This document shows positions 1-8,174 of a stretch of DNA of 64,000 bases, one piece after another (position 1 is the first letter of the stretch; each line of letters starts with the position of its first letter). Source of the stretch: Actinoplanes octamycinicus. Lineage in GTDB: Bacteria; Actinomycetota; Actinomycetes; Mycobacteriales; Micromonosporaceae. The notes under the pieces are model-generated. The model saw only the letters and a list, made by a program, of their open reading frames with translations. It ran no database searches and was not told the DNA's origin. Made by a program: the position numbers and the translations under genes. The stretch lies in contig NZ_JACHNB010000001.1 in NCBI RefSeq assembly GCF_014205225.1, forward strand, positions 3,453,501-3,517,500. The letters are read 5' to 3'.

Positions 1-1
1 C

Positions 2-2815
2 CTGGCGTTGCGGCAGTTCCACCGGCTGGTCGACGCGGTCTCCCGGGCCGCCGAGCGGGCCAACGGCGGCCGGCCCACCGGCCCGACCGGCGAGATCACC
101 GAGAACGCGGCGACCCGGGAGCTGACCGAGCAGCTGTACCAGGACCACGGGTTGCGCCGCCGGCTGGTCGCGGTGCTCGGCGCCTCGTCCACGCTCGGCG
201 ATCACCTGGTCGCCAACGAGCAGGACTGGCGCACCCTGGCCACCGAGAAGAGCGGGCTGCCCCCGGACCCGGAGGGCCACCTGGAGCTGGACGCGCCGAC
301 CGTGCCGGCGCTGCGCCGGGCGTACCGGATCGCGCTGTTGCGGATCGCCGCCGCCGACCTGACCGGCGGTCGCGGGCTGGAGCCGACCATGGCCGCGCTC
401 TCCACGCTCGCCGACGAGACCCTGGCGGCGGCGTACGCGATCGCCGTGGCCGCCCTGCCGGAGGGCACCCCGGAGCCCCGCCTCGCGGTGGTGGCGATGG
501 GCAAGTGCGGCGGCAACGAGCTGAACTACGTCTCCGACGTCGACGTGATCTTCGTGGCCGCCGGCGACGAGGACCTGCCGGCCGGGACCACGGTCGCGGC
601 CCGGCTGATCGAGATCTGCGGGCAGGTGGCCTGGCCGGTGGACGCCGCGCTGCGCCCGGAGGGCAGCCGCGGTCCGCTGGTCCGCACCCTCGCCAGCCAC
701 CAGGCCTACTACCGGCGCTGGGCGCGCACCTGGGAGTTCCAGGCGCTGCTCAAGGCCCGCCCGGCGGCCGGCGACCTGGCGCTGGCCGGCGAGTGGCTGG
801 CCGACCTGGCGCCGCTGATCTGGCACGCCGCGGAGCGGCCCGAGGCGGTCGCCGACGTGCGCGACATGCGCCGCAAGATCATCGACAACGTGCCGCCCGC
901 CGAGCGGGACCGGGAGATCAAGCGCGGGCCGGGCGGGCTGCGCGACATCGAGTTCGCGGTCCAGCTGCTGCAGCTGGTGCACGGCCGGGTGGACGAGACG
1001 CTGCGGCTGCCCGGCACCCTGCCGGCGCTGCGCGCGCTGGTCGCCGGCGGCTACGTGGGCCGGCAGGACGGCGAGACGCTGCTGCGCGGGTACCGCTTCC
1101 TGCGCGCCGTCGAGCACCGCCTGCAACTGCAGCAGCTGCGGCGGACGCACACCGTCCCGGACGACCCGGCCGGGGTGCGCTGGCTGGCGGCCGCCCTCGG
1201 CTACACCCCGCTGCCCGGGCAGGACGCCGTCGAGGCGTTCCGCTCGGACTGGGTCGGGCACGCCGCCAACGTCCGCCGGCTGCACGTCAAGCTGCTCTAC
1301 CAGCCGCTGCTGGAGGCGGTGGCCCGGGTGCCCGCCGAGGCCCTGCGGATGACCCCGGCGTCGGCCCGGAAACGGCTGGAGATCCTCGGGTTCGCCGACC
1401 CGGCCGGCGCGCTGCGCCACCTGGAGGCGCTGACCGGCGGGGTGACCCGCACCGCGGCGATCCAGCGGACCCTGCTGCCGATGCTGCTGCAGGACTTCTC
1501 CGACGCCCCGGAGCCGGACCGCGGCCTGCTCAACTACCGCCAGGTGTCGGACAAGCTGGGCAGCACGCCGTGGTACCTGCGGCTGCTCCGCGACGGCGGC
1601 CCGGTCGCCCGCCGGCTGGCCCGGGTGATCAGCCTCTCCCGGTACGCCACCGACCTGCTCACCCGCGACCCGGAGGCGCTCCGGCTGCTCGCCGACGACC
1701 CGGAGCTGCAGCCCCGCTCCCGGGAGAAGCTGCGGGACGGGTTCGCCGCCGCGGCCGAGCGGCACGCCGACGACCCGGTCAAGGCGATCGCCGCGGTCCG
1801 CGCGCTGCGCCGCCGTGAGCTGTTCCGGCTGGCCTGCGCCGACATCCTGAGCCAGGGCGGTGACCTGGCCCCGGCCCAGCCGATCGACGTGCACGCGCTC
1901 GGCATCGCGCTCTCCGACGTCACCGACGCCACCCTGAACGCCGCCCTGCGGATCGCCCGCCGGTCCAAGCCGGGCCCGGCCGGGATGCGGTTCGCGATCA
2001 TCGGGATGGGCCGGCTCGGCGGCTACGAGATGAGCTACCCGTCCGACGCCGACGTGCTCTTCGTCTTCGACGGCGGGGACGAGGCCGCCGCGCACGCCGT
2101 CGCCGAGGAGATGCGCCGGCTGCTCAACGCGCCGGCGCCGGACCCGCCGCTGGGCGTCGACGCCGACCTGCGCCCGGAGGGCCGGCAGGGCCCGCTGGTC
2201 CGCAGCCTGCAGGCCTACCAGCAGTACTACGACCGCTGGTCGAAGGTGTGGGAGGCGCAGGCGCTGCTGCGCGCCCGGTTCGTCTGCGGCGACGACTCGC
2301 TGGGGCAGGCGTTCGAGAAGCTGGCCGACCGGAAGCGCTACCCGGCCGGCGGCCTGACCCGCGAGCAGGTCGTCGAGATCCGCCGGATCAAGGCCCGGGT
2401 GGAGACCGAGCGGCTGCCTCGCGGCGCCGACCCGAACACGCACACCAAGCTGGGCCGGGGCGGGCTCGCCGACGTCGAGTGGGCGGTCCAGCTGCTCCAG
2501 CTGCGGCACGCCGACCGGGTGCCCGGCCTGCGCCGCACCCAGACCCTGGACGCGCTGGCCGCCGCCCAGCAGGCCGGCCTGGTCGAGGAGGCCGACGCCA
2601 CGGCGATGACCGACGGCTGGACCCTGGCCGCCCAGGTGCGCAACGCGCTGACCCTGGTCCGTGGCCGCCCGACCGACCAGCTGCCGCAGCACGGGGTGGA
2701 GCTGGCCGGCACGGTGCTGCTGCTCGGCGGCGGCGACCCGGGCGAGTTCGTCGACCGCTACCTGCGGATCACCCGCCGCTCCCGGGCCGCCATGCAACGC
2801 GTCATGGAGTCCTGA
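2..2815 (+). CDS. glnE: GlnE, bifunctional glutamine synthetase adenylyltransferase/deadenylase (5' end outside window)
   Basis: This enzyme adds and removes AMP on a tyrosine of glutamine synthetase and so sets GS activity according to nitrogen status. The visible 937 codons contain two nucleotidyltransferase modules, as expected. The first has GKCGGNELNYVSDVD (about residue 165 counted from the TTG at 8) and the second has GMGRLGGYEMSYPSDAD (about residue 666). Each is followed by the conserved LRPEG(S/R)xGPLVR strand and a helical GlnE domain. The frame is open to the window edge and the family is about 1000 aa, so I treat the 5' end as truncated by the window. Its substrate, glnA, lies about 15 kb downstream on the other strand. 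Confidence 0.95.
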   Translation: MALRQFHRLVDAVSRAAERANGGRPTGPTGEITENAATRELTEQLYQDHGLRRRLVAVLGASSTLGDHLVANEQDWRTLATEKSGLPPDPEGHLELDAPTVPALRRAYRIALLRIAAADLTGGRGLEPTMAALSTLADETLAAAYAIAVAALPEGTPEPRLAVVAMGKCGGNELNYVSDVDVIFVAAGDEDLPAGTTVAARLIEICGQVAWPVDAALRPEGSRGPLVRTLASHQAYYRRWARTWEFQALLKARPAAGDLALAGEWLADLAPLIWHAAERPEAVADVRDMRRKIIDNVPPAERDREIKRGPGGLRDIEFAVQLLQLVHGRVDETLRLPGTLPALRALVAGGYVGRQDGETLLRGYRFLRAVEHRLQLQQLRRTHTVPDDPAGVRWLAAALGYTPLPGQDAVEAFRSDWVGHAANVRRLHVKLLYQPLLEAVARVPAEALRMTPASARKRLEILGFADPAGALRHLEALTGGVTRTAAIQRTLLPMLLQDFSDAPEPDRGLLNYRQVSDKLGSTPWYLRLLRDGGPVARRLARVISLSRYATDLLTRDPEALRLLADDPELQPRSREKLRDGFAAAAERHADDPVKAIAAVRALRRRELFRLACADILSQGGDLAPAQPIDVHALGIALSDVTDATLNAALRIARRSKPGPAGMRFAIIGMGRLGGYEMSYPSDADVLFVFDGGDEAAAHAVAEEMRRLLNAPAPDPPLGVDADLRPEGRQGPLVRSLQAYQQYYDRWSKVWEAQALLRARFVCGDDSLGQAFEKLADRKRYPAGGLTREQVVEIRRIKARVETERLPRGADPNTHTKLGRGGLADVEWAVQLLQLRHADRVPGLRRTQTLDALAAAQQAGLVEEADATAMTDGWTLAAQVRNALTLVRGRPTDQLPQHGVELAGTVLLLGGGDPGEFVDRYLRITRRSRAAMQRVMES

Positions 2816-2970
2816 CCGGTCCAGGTCCGCTCTTGCCGACGACCGCCGCTTTCCGGTACGCCCGCAGCCCCCGCCGTCCGGCCCCCGCCGCCGTACCCGT
2901 CACGCCAGGCCGCGCCCACTCCCGGCAGTCCCGCGGCCCCCGTCCCCGGCTGGGCGTGAGGGGTGTTTCC

Positions 2971-2996
2971 GGGCCGCTGTGGCACCCGTGCGGCCC
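2971..2996. terminator. Candidate hairpin between convergent glnE and the MarR gene
   Basis: A perfect 7-bp stem (GGGCCGC/GCGGCCC) closes a 12-nt loop in the 297-nt gap between convergent genes. There is no U-tract, which is common in high-GC actinobacteria. I see no gene in the rest of the gap (2816-3112). Confidence 0.35.
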
Positions 2997-3112
2997 AGCC
3001 GGTGAGCTGGTGGCGCGGGGCGGCCGTGAGCAGGGACGGCCTCGCGGAGGGACGCGCACCGGGACGGCGCGCTGGGCGGGGGGCTCCGGTCGTACCGTAA
3101 AGGGGTGGGAAG

Positions 3113-3544
3113 TCAGGCGGCGGCGGCGATCACCTGGGTCAGCGCGGCGTGCAGGCGCTGCAGGTCCTCGATCGGCATGCCGAGGCGGGCGACGACGGCG
3201 GGCGGGATCTTCTCCGCCTCGGCCCGCAGCGCGCGACCGGCGTCGGTCAGCGTGATGGCCAGGCTGCGCTCGTCGGCCGGGTCGCGCCGGCGGCGCAGGT
3301 AACCGATCGCCTCCAGGCGCTTGAGCAGCGGGGACAGTGTGCCCGGGTCGAGCTGCAGCAGCTCGCTGAGGCGGCGCACGGAGAGCGGCGAGTCACCCCA
3401 GAGGGCGAGCATCACCAGGTACTGCGGGTGGGTCAGGCCCATCGGCTCGAGCAGCGGCCGGTAGATCGCCACCACGCTGCGCGCCGCCACCGACAGGGCG
3501 AAGCAGACCTGCCGCTCCAACGCCAGGGGATCGTCGTCACTCAC
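3113..3544 (-). CDS. MarR-family regulator, OhrR-like (peroxide-sensing type)
   Basis: A 143-aa winged-helix regulator. The N-terminal QVCFALSVAARSV segment aligns with the OhrR signature and places a cysteine at residue 14, equivalent to the reactive Cys of Bacillus OhrR. PLLEPMGLTHPQYLVMLALW, the recognition-helix region LDPGTLSPLLKRLE and the wing DPADERS are typical of the subfamily. The GTG start at 3544 is preceded by GAGGAG eight nucleotides upstream. No ohr peroxidase gene is adjacent. The divergent neighbour is a small hypothetical gene, and inverted repeats lie between the two. Derepression by organic hydroperoxide is inferred from the family. Confidence 0.85.
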   Translation of the reverse strand: MSDDDPLALERQVCFALSVAARSVVAIYRPLLEPMGLTHPQYLVMLALWGDSPLSVRRLSELLQLDPGTLSPLLKRLEAIGYLRRRRDPADERSLAITLTDAGRALRAEAEKIPPAVVARLGMPIEDLQRLHAALTQVIAAAA

Positions 3545-3576
3545 TTGCGCATCTCCTCAGGTCAGCGGCTATCCTA

Positions 3577-3596
3577 CCAATAGTTGGGGCACCAAC
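3577..3596. promoter_or_regulatory. Overlapping inverted repeats between divergent genes, candidate OhrR-like operator
   Basis: Two overlapping inverted repeats share the central TTGG: CCAA-TAG-TTGG (3577-3587) and GTTGG-GGCA-CCAAC (3583-3596). A further CCAAC follows at 3607-3611. They lie in the 84-nt gap between the divergent MarR gene and the small gene at 3629, where an autoregulatory operator would be expected. Assignment to this regulator is inference. Confidence 0.45.
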
Positions 3597-3628
3597 GGTT
3601 TGCACGCCAACTGACTGAGGAGAGCACC

Positions 3629-3835
3629 GTGTCGCAGTGGCAGGATCGGTTCGCGAACTGGTTCCACCAGACCTTCGACGACATGTGGTTCCGGACGATC
3701 ATCGGCCCGGCCCAGACCAAGGGCGCCGTCCAGGGCTGCGACGAGTTCGCCCGCGAGGGGTGGAAGGCCGACCTGGAGCGCCGCAAGCAGTTCACCCGTG
3801 AGCAGCGCGAGCGCAAGCGCGCCGGCCAGCGCTAA
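3629..3835 (+). CDS. Small hypothetical protein, 68 aa
   Basis: I do not recognise a family. I chose the GTG at 3629 because GAGGAG ends a few bases upstream; an upstream TTG at 3584 would run through the candidate operator. The protein starts SQWQDRFANWFHQTFDDMWF, is rich in aromatic residues in its first half, and ends in a strongly charged, probably helical tail (FTREQRERKRAGQR). No signal peptide or membrane segment is visible. Its stop overlaps the stop of the convergent membrane-protein gene (shared CTAA at 3832-3835). The divergent promoter suggests control by the OhrR-like regulator. Confidence 0.6.
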   Translation: MSQWQDRFANWFHQTFDDMWFRTIIGPAQTKGAVQGCDEFAREGWKADLERRKQFTREQRERKRAGQR

Positions 3836-5631
3836 CTCGACAGCGTGTACCGGCCCGGCCCGGGCACCCGCAGGATCGTCCAGTCGCCGTCGCGGCGCAC
3901 CGAGGCGCCGCCCGACCCGGTCAGCCAGCGGGACCAGCGGACCCGCACCCGGACGTCACCGGCCGCCGGGGCGTCCAGCGTGACGGCGGCCGCGGTGTGC
4001 CGGACCAGCGTCGCGGGGGCGGCCACGATCGGCTGCGGGTCGGCGACCGCGTACAGCCGCCAGTGCGCACCCGACCAGACCGGGGTCAGATAGGGGAGTC
4101 CGGCCGTGACCAGCTCCGCCTCGGCGCGGCCCGACCAGGACAGCTCGGCGTCCGGGACCGCGACGAACTGCACCGCCTGCTCGGCCAGCCACAGGCGGTA
4201 GGTGCCGGCGCTCAGCGGCACGCCGGTGCCGGCCGCGCCCGGGACCGTGGTGAAGAAGAGGGGGTTCCGGTCGATGTCCGCCTGCCGCAGCCAGCCGCGC
4301 GCCAGCGGGACATCACCGAGCCGGGCCGCCTCCCAGTAAGCCCTGGTCGGCGGGATCTCCACCCGCCCGGTCAGGGGCTCCGCGGCCAGCCGGTCGGTGA
4401 GCGGCCGGAAGTAGTCCGGGTCGGCCGCCGGGTTGCCGAGGTCACGCAGGTCCGCGGTCACCACCGGCGGCTGCCACCAGGCGGTCAGCGCCAGGATCCC
4501 GGCGATCCCGGCGGTCGCGGTCCGCTTGCCGACGCGGTCCGGCAGTTTGGCGTACGCGGCGAGCACCGGCAGCGCGAACATGACGGCCAGTCGCGTCGCG
4601 TTCAGCCCGACCGGCGTGTGCACCAGGGCCGCCGCCAGCACCCCCGCCGACGACAGCAGGGCGCCGATCCGTACCGGGCGCACCGGGACCAGCGCCGCGA
4701 CCAGCAGGCCGGTCAGCACCGCGTGCAGGGTGTCGGTGCGGCTGATGTTCATCCAGCCGCCGTCGCCGAAGAGTAGTGCGTTCAGCGCGATCAGGGCGGC
4801 CGCTGGTCCGGCGATCAGGAGGGGGCGGCCGTTGCGCAGTTCCTGGCCGGGCAGTTCGCGGCCGGGCAGTTCGCGCCCGCGGAGTCCCCACCCGCGCAAT
4901 CCCCGCCCGTGCGACCCCCACCTGCGCAGTCCCCACCCGCCCAGGGGGGCTCCCCGAAGACAGTGTGACGCGGAAGCGGGATCTCCCGCGGCTGGGCTGT
5001 GGACAACGCGCTGATGTGGATGACGCGCCGCCTCGACCTGGTCGGCCGGCTCAGAGGCGGCCCGCGGCACCCGGGACACCCCCGACACCCAGCCGGACAG
5101 CAGGAGGGCGGTGCCGGCGAGGCCGAGGAAGAGGGCGACGACCGGGCTGGTGGCCGACGCGAGCGCGGCCAGGACGGCGGCGGCGACCGCGGCGGAGCGG
5201 CGCGGGAGGTAGGTCAGGGCGAGCAGGGCGGCCAGGCCGAGGCAGACGCCGAGGCCGTAGGTGATCCGGCCGCTCACCAGGTTGCCGGCCAGGCCGGCGA
5301 CGCCGAGCAGGCCGGCGAGCCGCAGCCGGGTGCCGCCGGTGCGCCGGAACAGCAGCAGCAGGAGCACCGATCCGGTGACCAAGGACACCACGCCGGTGAC
5401 CCGCACTCCGAGCCACGCCATCACCGGCTGTGACACCAGGCTGTAGCCCAGCTGGTTCACCCCGGCGTACCACCGCAGGTCGACGGGTGCCCAGCCGTGC
5501 GCCGCGAAGAACTCCGCGCGGCCGACCTGAGCGGCCAGGTCAGAGCCCATCCGGGGGGCGGCCAGGTAGACGCCGCCGAGGACCGCCGCCAGCAGTGCGA
5601 TGGCCGCTTCCCGCCGGTGCCGTGCCCACAT
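3832..5631 (-). CDS. Polytopic membrane protein of unknown function, 599 aa
   Basis: About ten hydrophobic segments are visible, beginning at residues 9-26. They are followed by a C-terminal soluble domain (about residues 400-599) with beta-rich character. The topology and neighbourhood (divergent from two GT-C mannosyltransferases) suggest a cell-envelope glycan role, but I see no diagnostic GT motif and assign no reaction. Residues about 215-265 are a low-complexity Gly/Arg/Leu insertion (repeated RGWGLRGRELPG-like units) encoded by short GC-rich DNA repeats at about 4840-4970. This insertion looks recently expanded. ATG start at 5631; 58 bp separate it from the divergent mptB-like gene. 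Confidence 0.6.
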   Translation of the reverse strand: MWARHRREAAIALLAAVLGGVYLAAPRMGSDLAAQVGRAEFFAAHGWAPVDLRWYAGVNQLGYSLVSQPVMAWLGVRVTGVVSLVTGSVLLLLLFRRTGGTRLRLAGLLGVAGLAGNLVSGRITYGLGVCLGLAALLALTYLPRRSAAVAAAVLAALASATSPVVALFLGLAGTALLLSGWVSGVSRVPRAASEPADQVEAARHPHQRVVHSPAAGDPASASHCLRGAPLGGWGLRRWGSHGRGLRGWGLRGRELPGRELPGQELRNGRPLLIAGPAAALIALNALLFGDGGWMNISRTDTLHAVLTGLLVAALVPVRPVRIGALLSSAGVLAAALVHTPVGLNATRLAVMFALPVLAAYAKLPDRVGKRTATAGIAGILALTAWWQPPVVTADLRDLGNPAADPDYFRPLTDRLAAEPLTGRVEIPPTRAYWEAARLGDVPLARGWLRQADIDRNPLFFTTVPGAAGTGVPLSAGTYRLWLAEQAVQFVAVPDAELSWSGRAEAELVTAGLPYLTPVWSGAHWRLYAVADPQPIVAAPATLVRHTAAAVTLDAPAAGDVRVRVRWSRWLTGSGGASVRRDGDWTILRVPGPGRYTLSS

Positions 5632-5689
5632 CCCGTCGACAGTACCGGGCGTCCCGTGGGTTGCAGCGCGTCACGGTAGGGTCAGCGCC

Positions 5690-7084
5690 ATGCCCGGTCC
5701 GTCCCTCGTCCGCGCCACGGGGCTGCTCGGCAGCGCCCTGCTGGCCGGCGCCGCCTACCTCGGTGGCGCGCACCGGCCGTGGACGCCGACGATGACCCCG
5801 CGCACGATTCTCGCCGGGCGGGACGGGGTGCTGCTGCCGCTGCTCTGGCTGGCCGGGGTCGCCCTGCTGATCGGGGCGTGGTGGGCCGGGCGACGGGTGG
5901 TGCCGTCGGCGCGGTGGGCGGTGGTCACGGCGGGGCTGTGGGCGCTGCCGCTGCTCCCGTTCCTGCCGCTGGGCAGCTACGACGCTTATTCGTACGCGTG
6001 TCAGGGCTGGCAGCAGGCGGCGGGGCTGGATCCGTACGCCGGCGGGGTTGATCTTCTGGGGTGTCCCTGGGCCGACGCGGTCGCGCCCACCTGGCGTGCC
6101 GCCCCAGCCCCCTACGGTCCGGTCTTCCTGGTCCTGGCCGCCGCCGCGGCCGAGCTCGGCGGCTCGCTCACCGGGACCCTCGCGCTGCTCCGGCTGATCG
6201 CGGTGCTCGGCGTGGTGGCGCTCGGCGCCTGCCTGCCGGTGCTGGCCCGGCGGTCCGGGGTGCCGGTGGCGCGCGCGCTCTGGCTGGTCCTGGCCTGCCC
6301 GCTGGTGCTGATCCACCTGGTGTCCGGCACGCACAACGACGCGGTGATGGTGGCGCTGCTGGCCGGCGGGCTGGCGGTGGCGGCGACCGGGCGGAGCTGG
6401 CCGGCCGGGATCCTGTTCGGGCTGGCGATCGGGGTGAAGGCGACCGCGGTCGTGGCGCTGCCGTTCGCGATCTTCTTGATCCCGCGGCCGTGGTGGCGGG
6501 CCGGGCTGGAGCTGGCCGCGGGCGCGCTGGGCGCGCTGGCCGCGGTGTCGCTCGGCGCCGGGCTGGGCCTGGGCTGGGTGAGCGGGCTGGCCGGCAGCGG
6601 CGTCTCGGTGCAGTGGACCGCGCCGCCGACCGCGATCGGGATGACCCTGGAACTGTTCGGCGTGCCGCACGCGGTCGCGGTGACCCGGGTGCTCGGCCTG
6701 GTCGCGCTGGCCGGGGTGCTGCTCTGGCTGTTCCGGCGGGCCTGGCGCGGCGGCGACCCGCTGTGGCACGCCGGGCTGGCGCTGGCCGCCACCGTGCTGC
6801 TCGCCCCGGTCTTCCACCCGTGGTACGCGATCTGGCCGCTGGCCGTGCTGGCCGCGACTGTGCGCCGGGACACTCGCTGGCTGGTCGTACCATGCGCGGT
6901 GGCCGCCGCCCTCTGCCTGCCGGACGGTTACAACCTGGCCCTCGCCACCAAGGCGCAGGGCGCCGTCGGGATGACGGTTCTCGCCGGTTCTCTAGCCTGG
7001 AAAGTGCTGCATGAAGCGAATCGTGACCCTGATCGTCTCGGTGCTGGTCGCGGCGGCCCTGATCGTCGTCTCCGGGCTCCGTAA
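5690..7084 (+). CDS. MptB-like polyprenol-phosphomannose-dependent alpha-1,6-mannosyltransferase
   Basis: A 464-aa multi-pass GT-C glycosyltransferase. The N-terminal half carries the MptB-type loop SYDAYSYACQGWQ followed by GLDPY, with acidic residues in the first large extracytoplasmic loop where GT-C enzymes keep their catalytic Asp. In Corynebacteriales MptB elongates the alpha-1,6-mannan core of lipomannan using decaprenyl-phosphomannose at the outer face of the membrane. The ATG at 5690 was chosen over the longer open frame because the hydrophobic N-terminus starts there. The 3' end overlaps the next gene by 74 nt, so the two are probably co-transcribed. Confidence 0.8.
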   Translation: MPGPSLVRATGLLGSALLAGAAYLGGAHRPWTPTMTPRTILAGRDGVLLPLLWLAGVALLIGAWWAGRRVVPSARWAVVTAGLWALPLLPFLPLGSYDAYSYACQGWQQAAGLDPYAGGVDLLGCPWADAVAPTWRAAPAPYGPVFLVLAAAAAELGGSLTGTLALLRLIAVLGVVALGACLPVLARRSGVPVARALWLVLACPLVLIHLVSGTHNDAVMVALLAGGLAVAATGRSWPAGILFGLAIGVKATAVVALPFAIFLIPRPWWRAGLELAAGALGALAAVSLGAGLGLGWVSGLAGSGVSVQWTAPPTAIGMTLELFGVPHAVAVTRVLGLVALAGVLLWLFRRAWRGGDPLWHAGLALAATVLLAPVFHPWYAIWPLAVLAATVRRDTRWLVVPCAVAAALCLPDGYNLALATKAQGAVGMTVLAGSLAWKVLHEANRDPDRLGAGRGGPDRRLRAP

Positions 7085-8165
7085 CCGGTTCTTCGACTCC
7101 AAGGTCTACTACGGCGCGGTGCACTACTGGTTCCAGGACAGCGGCATGGTCTACGACTGGCTGCAGCGGGACACGCCGTACGGGTTCACCTACCCGCCGT
7201 TCGCCGGCCTGGTCATGTCGCCGATGGCGGTGCTGCCGTTCCCGCTGGTCGTGGTGCTCGCCTCGATCGGCACGGTGCTCACCACCGGGCTGCTGGTCTG
7301 GTGGCTGGCCGGGCCGCTGCTGAGCCGGCTGAAGCAGCCGCTGTGGCTGACCTTCGGGGTGGCCTGGTGTGTCGCGCTGGCCTTCGAGCCGGTCCGCGAG
7401 ACGTTCACCTTCGGCCAGGTGAACACGCTGCTGCTCACCTGCGTGACGGCGGACATGCTGTTCGGCGTGGCCCGCGGCAAGTGGTGGGCCGGCGCCGGCA
7501 TCGGGCTGGCCACCGCGATCAAGCTGACCCCCGGCGTGTTCATCCTCTACCTGCTGGTCACCCGGCGCTGGCGGGAGGCCGGGGTGGCGATCGGCGCGGC
7601 CGGCGCGGCGACCGTGCTGGCCGGCGCGCTCTTCCCGGACCAGTCCCGGGAGTTCTGGACCTCGGCGCTCTGGGACACCAACCGGGTCGGCAACCTGTGG
7701 TTCCTCTCCAACCAGTCGGAGCGGGGGATGCTCGCCCGGTTCCCGTTCGACGAGGCCGAGTCCAAGATCTGGATCGTCTGTGTGCTGGCCACGCTGGCGT
7801 TCTGGGCCTGGCGGGTGACCCGGTCGCGGGACGACGTGCTCGGCGGGCTGGCCCTGACCGGCATCCTGGGCTGCCTGATCAGCCCGGTCACCTGGGTGCA
7901 CCACTGCGTCTGGCTGATCCCGGCGCTGATCCGCTGCGCCGAGCGGTTCTGGACCCCGGACCGGCGGCCGGCCTACCTGGCGGCGGCCGCGTACCTGCTG
8001 ATGACCTCGCACCTCACCTGGCTCTGGGAGAACCGGCCGACCCCGCCGCTGGCCTTCCTCGGCAGCAATGTTTATGTCTGGTTCGGCCTGGCTCTGCTCA
8101 TCTGGACACCGGTCGGCACCCGGAGTTCGGTTCCCGTCCATGAACCGGAAAAGATCTTGGCGTAG
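7011..8165 (+). CDS. GT87-family (DUF2029) polyprenyl-phosphomannose mannosyltransferase
   Basis: A 384-aa polytopic protein. After the first membrane helix comes RFFDSKVYYGAVHYWF, with the loop-1 Asp expected of GT-C enzymes. Then come the GT87 hallmarks YPPFAGLVMSPMAVLP, FGQVNTLLL and ATAIKLTPGVFILYLL. Family members include PimE and Rv2181, which add alpha-1,2 mannoses to PIM, lipomannan or lipoarabinomannan. The 74-nt overlap with the mptB-like gene supports a two-gene mannan unit. The exact linkage formed cannot be read from the sequence. Confidence 0.8.
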   Translation: MKRIVTLIVSVLVAAALIVVSGLRNRFFDSKVYYGAVHYWFQDSGMVYDWLQRDTPYGFTYPPFAGLVMSPMAVLPFPLVVVLASIGTVLTTGLLVWWLAGPLLSRLKQPLWLTFGVAWCVALAFEPVRETFTFGQVNTLLLTCVTADMLFGVARGKWWAGAGIGLATAIKLTPGVFILYLLVTRRWREAGVAIGAAGAATVLAGALFPDQSREFWTSALWDTNRVGNLWFLSNQSERGMLARFPFDEAESKIWIVCVLATLAFWAWRVTRSRDDVLGGLALTGILGCLISPVTWVHHCVWLIPALIRCAERFWTPDRRPAYLAAAAYLLMTSHLTWLWENRPTPPLAFLGSNVYVWFGLALLIWTPVGTRSSVPVHEPEKILA

Positions 8166-8174
8166 TCAGTTCGC

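Noticed and set aside
6168..8141. 657-codon antisense frame over the mannosyltransferases
   Set aside because: The sense strand encodes two well-supported GT-C enzymes; the antisense product is Arg/Gly/Gln-rich with no motif.
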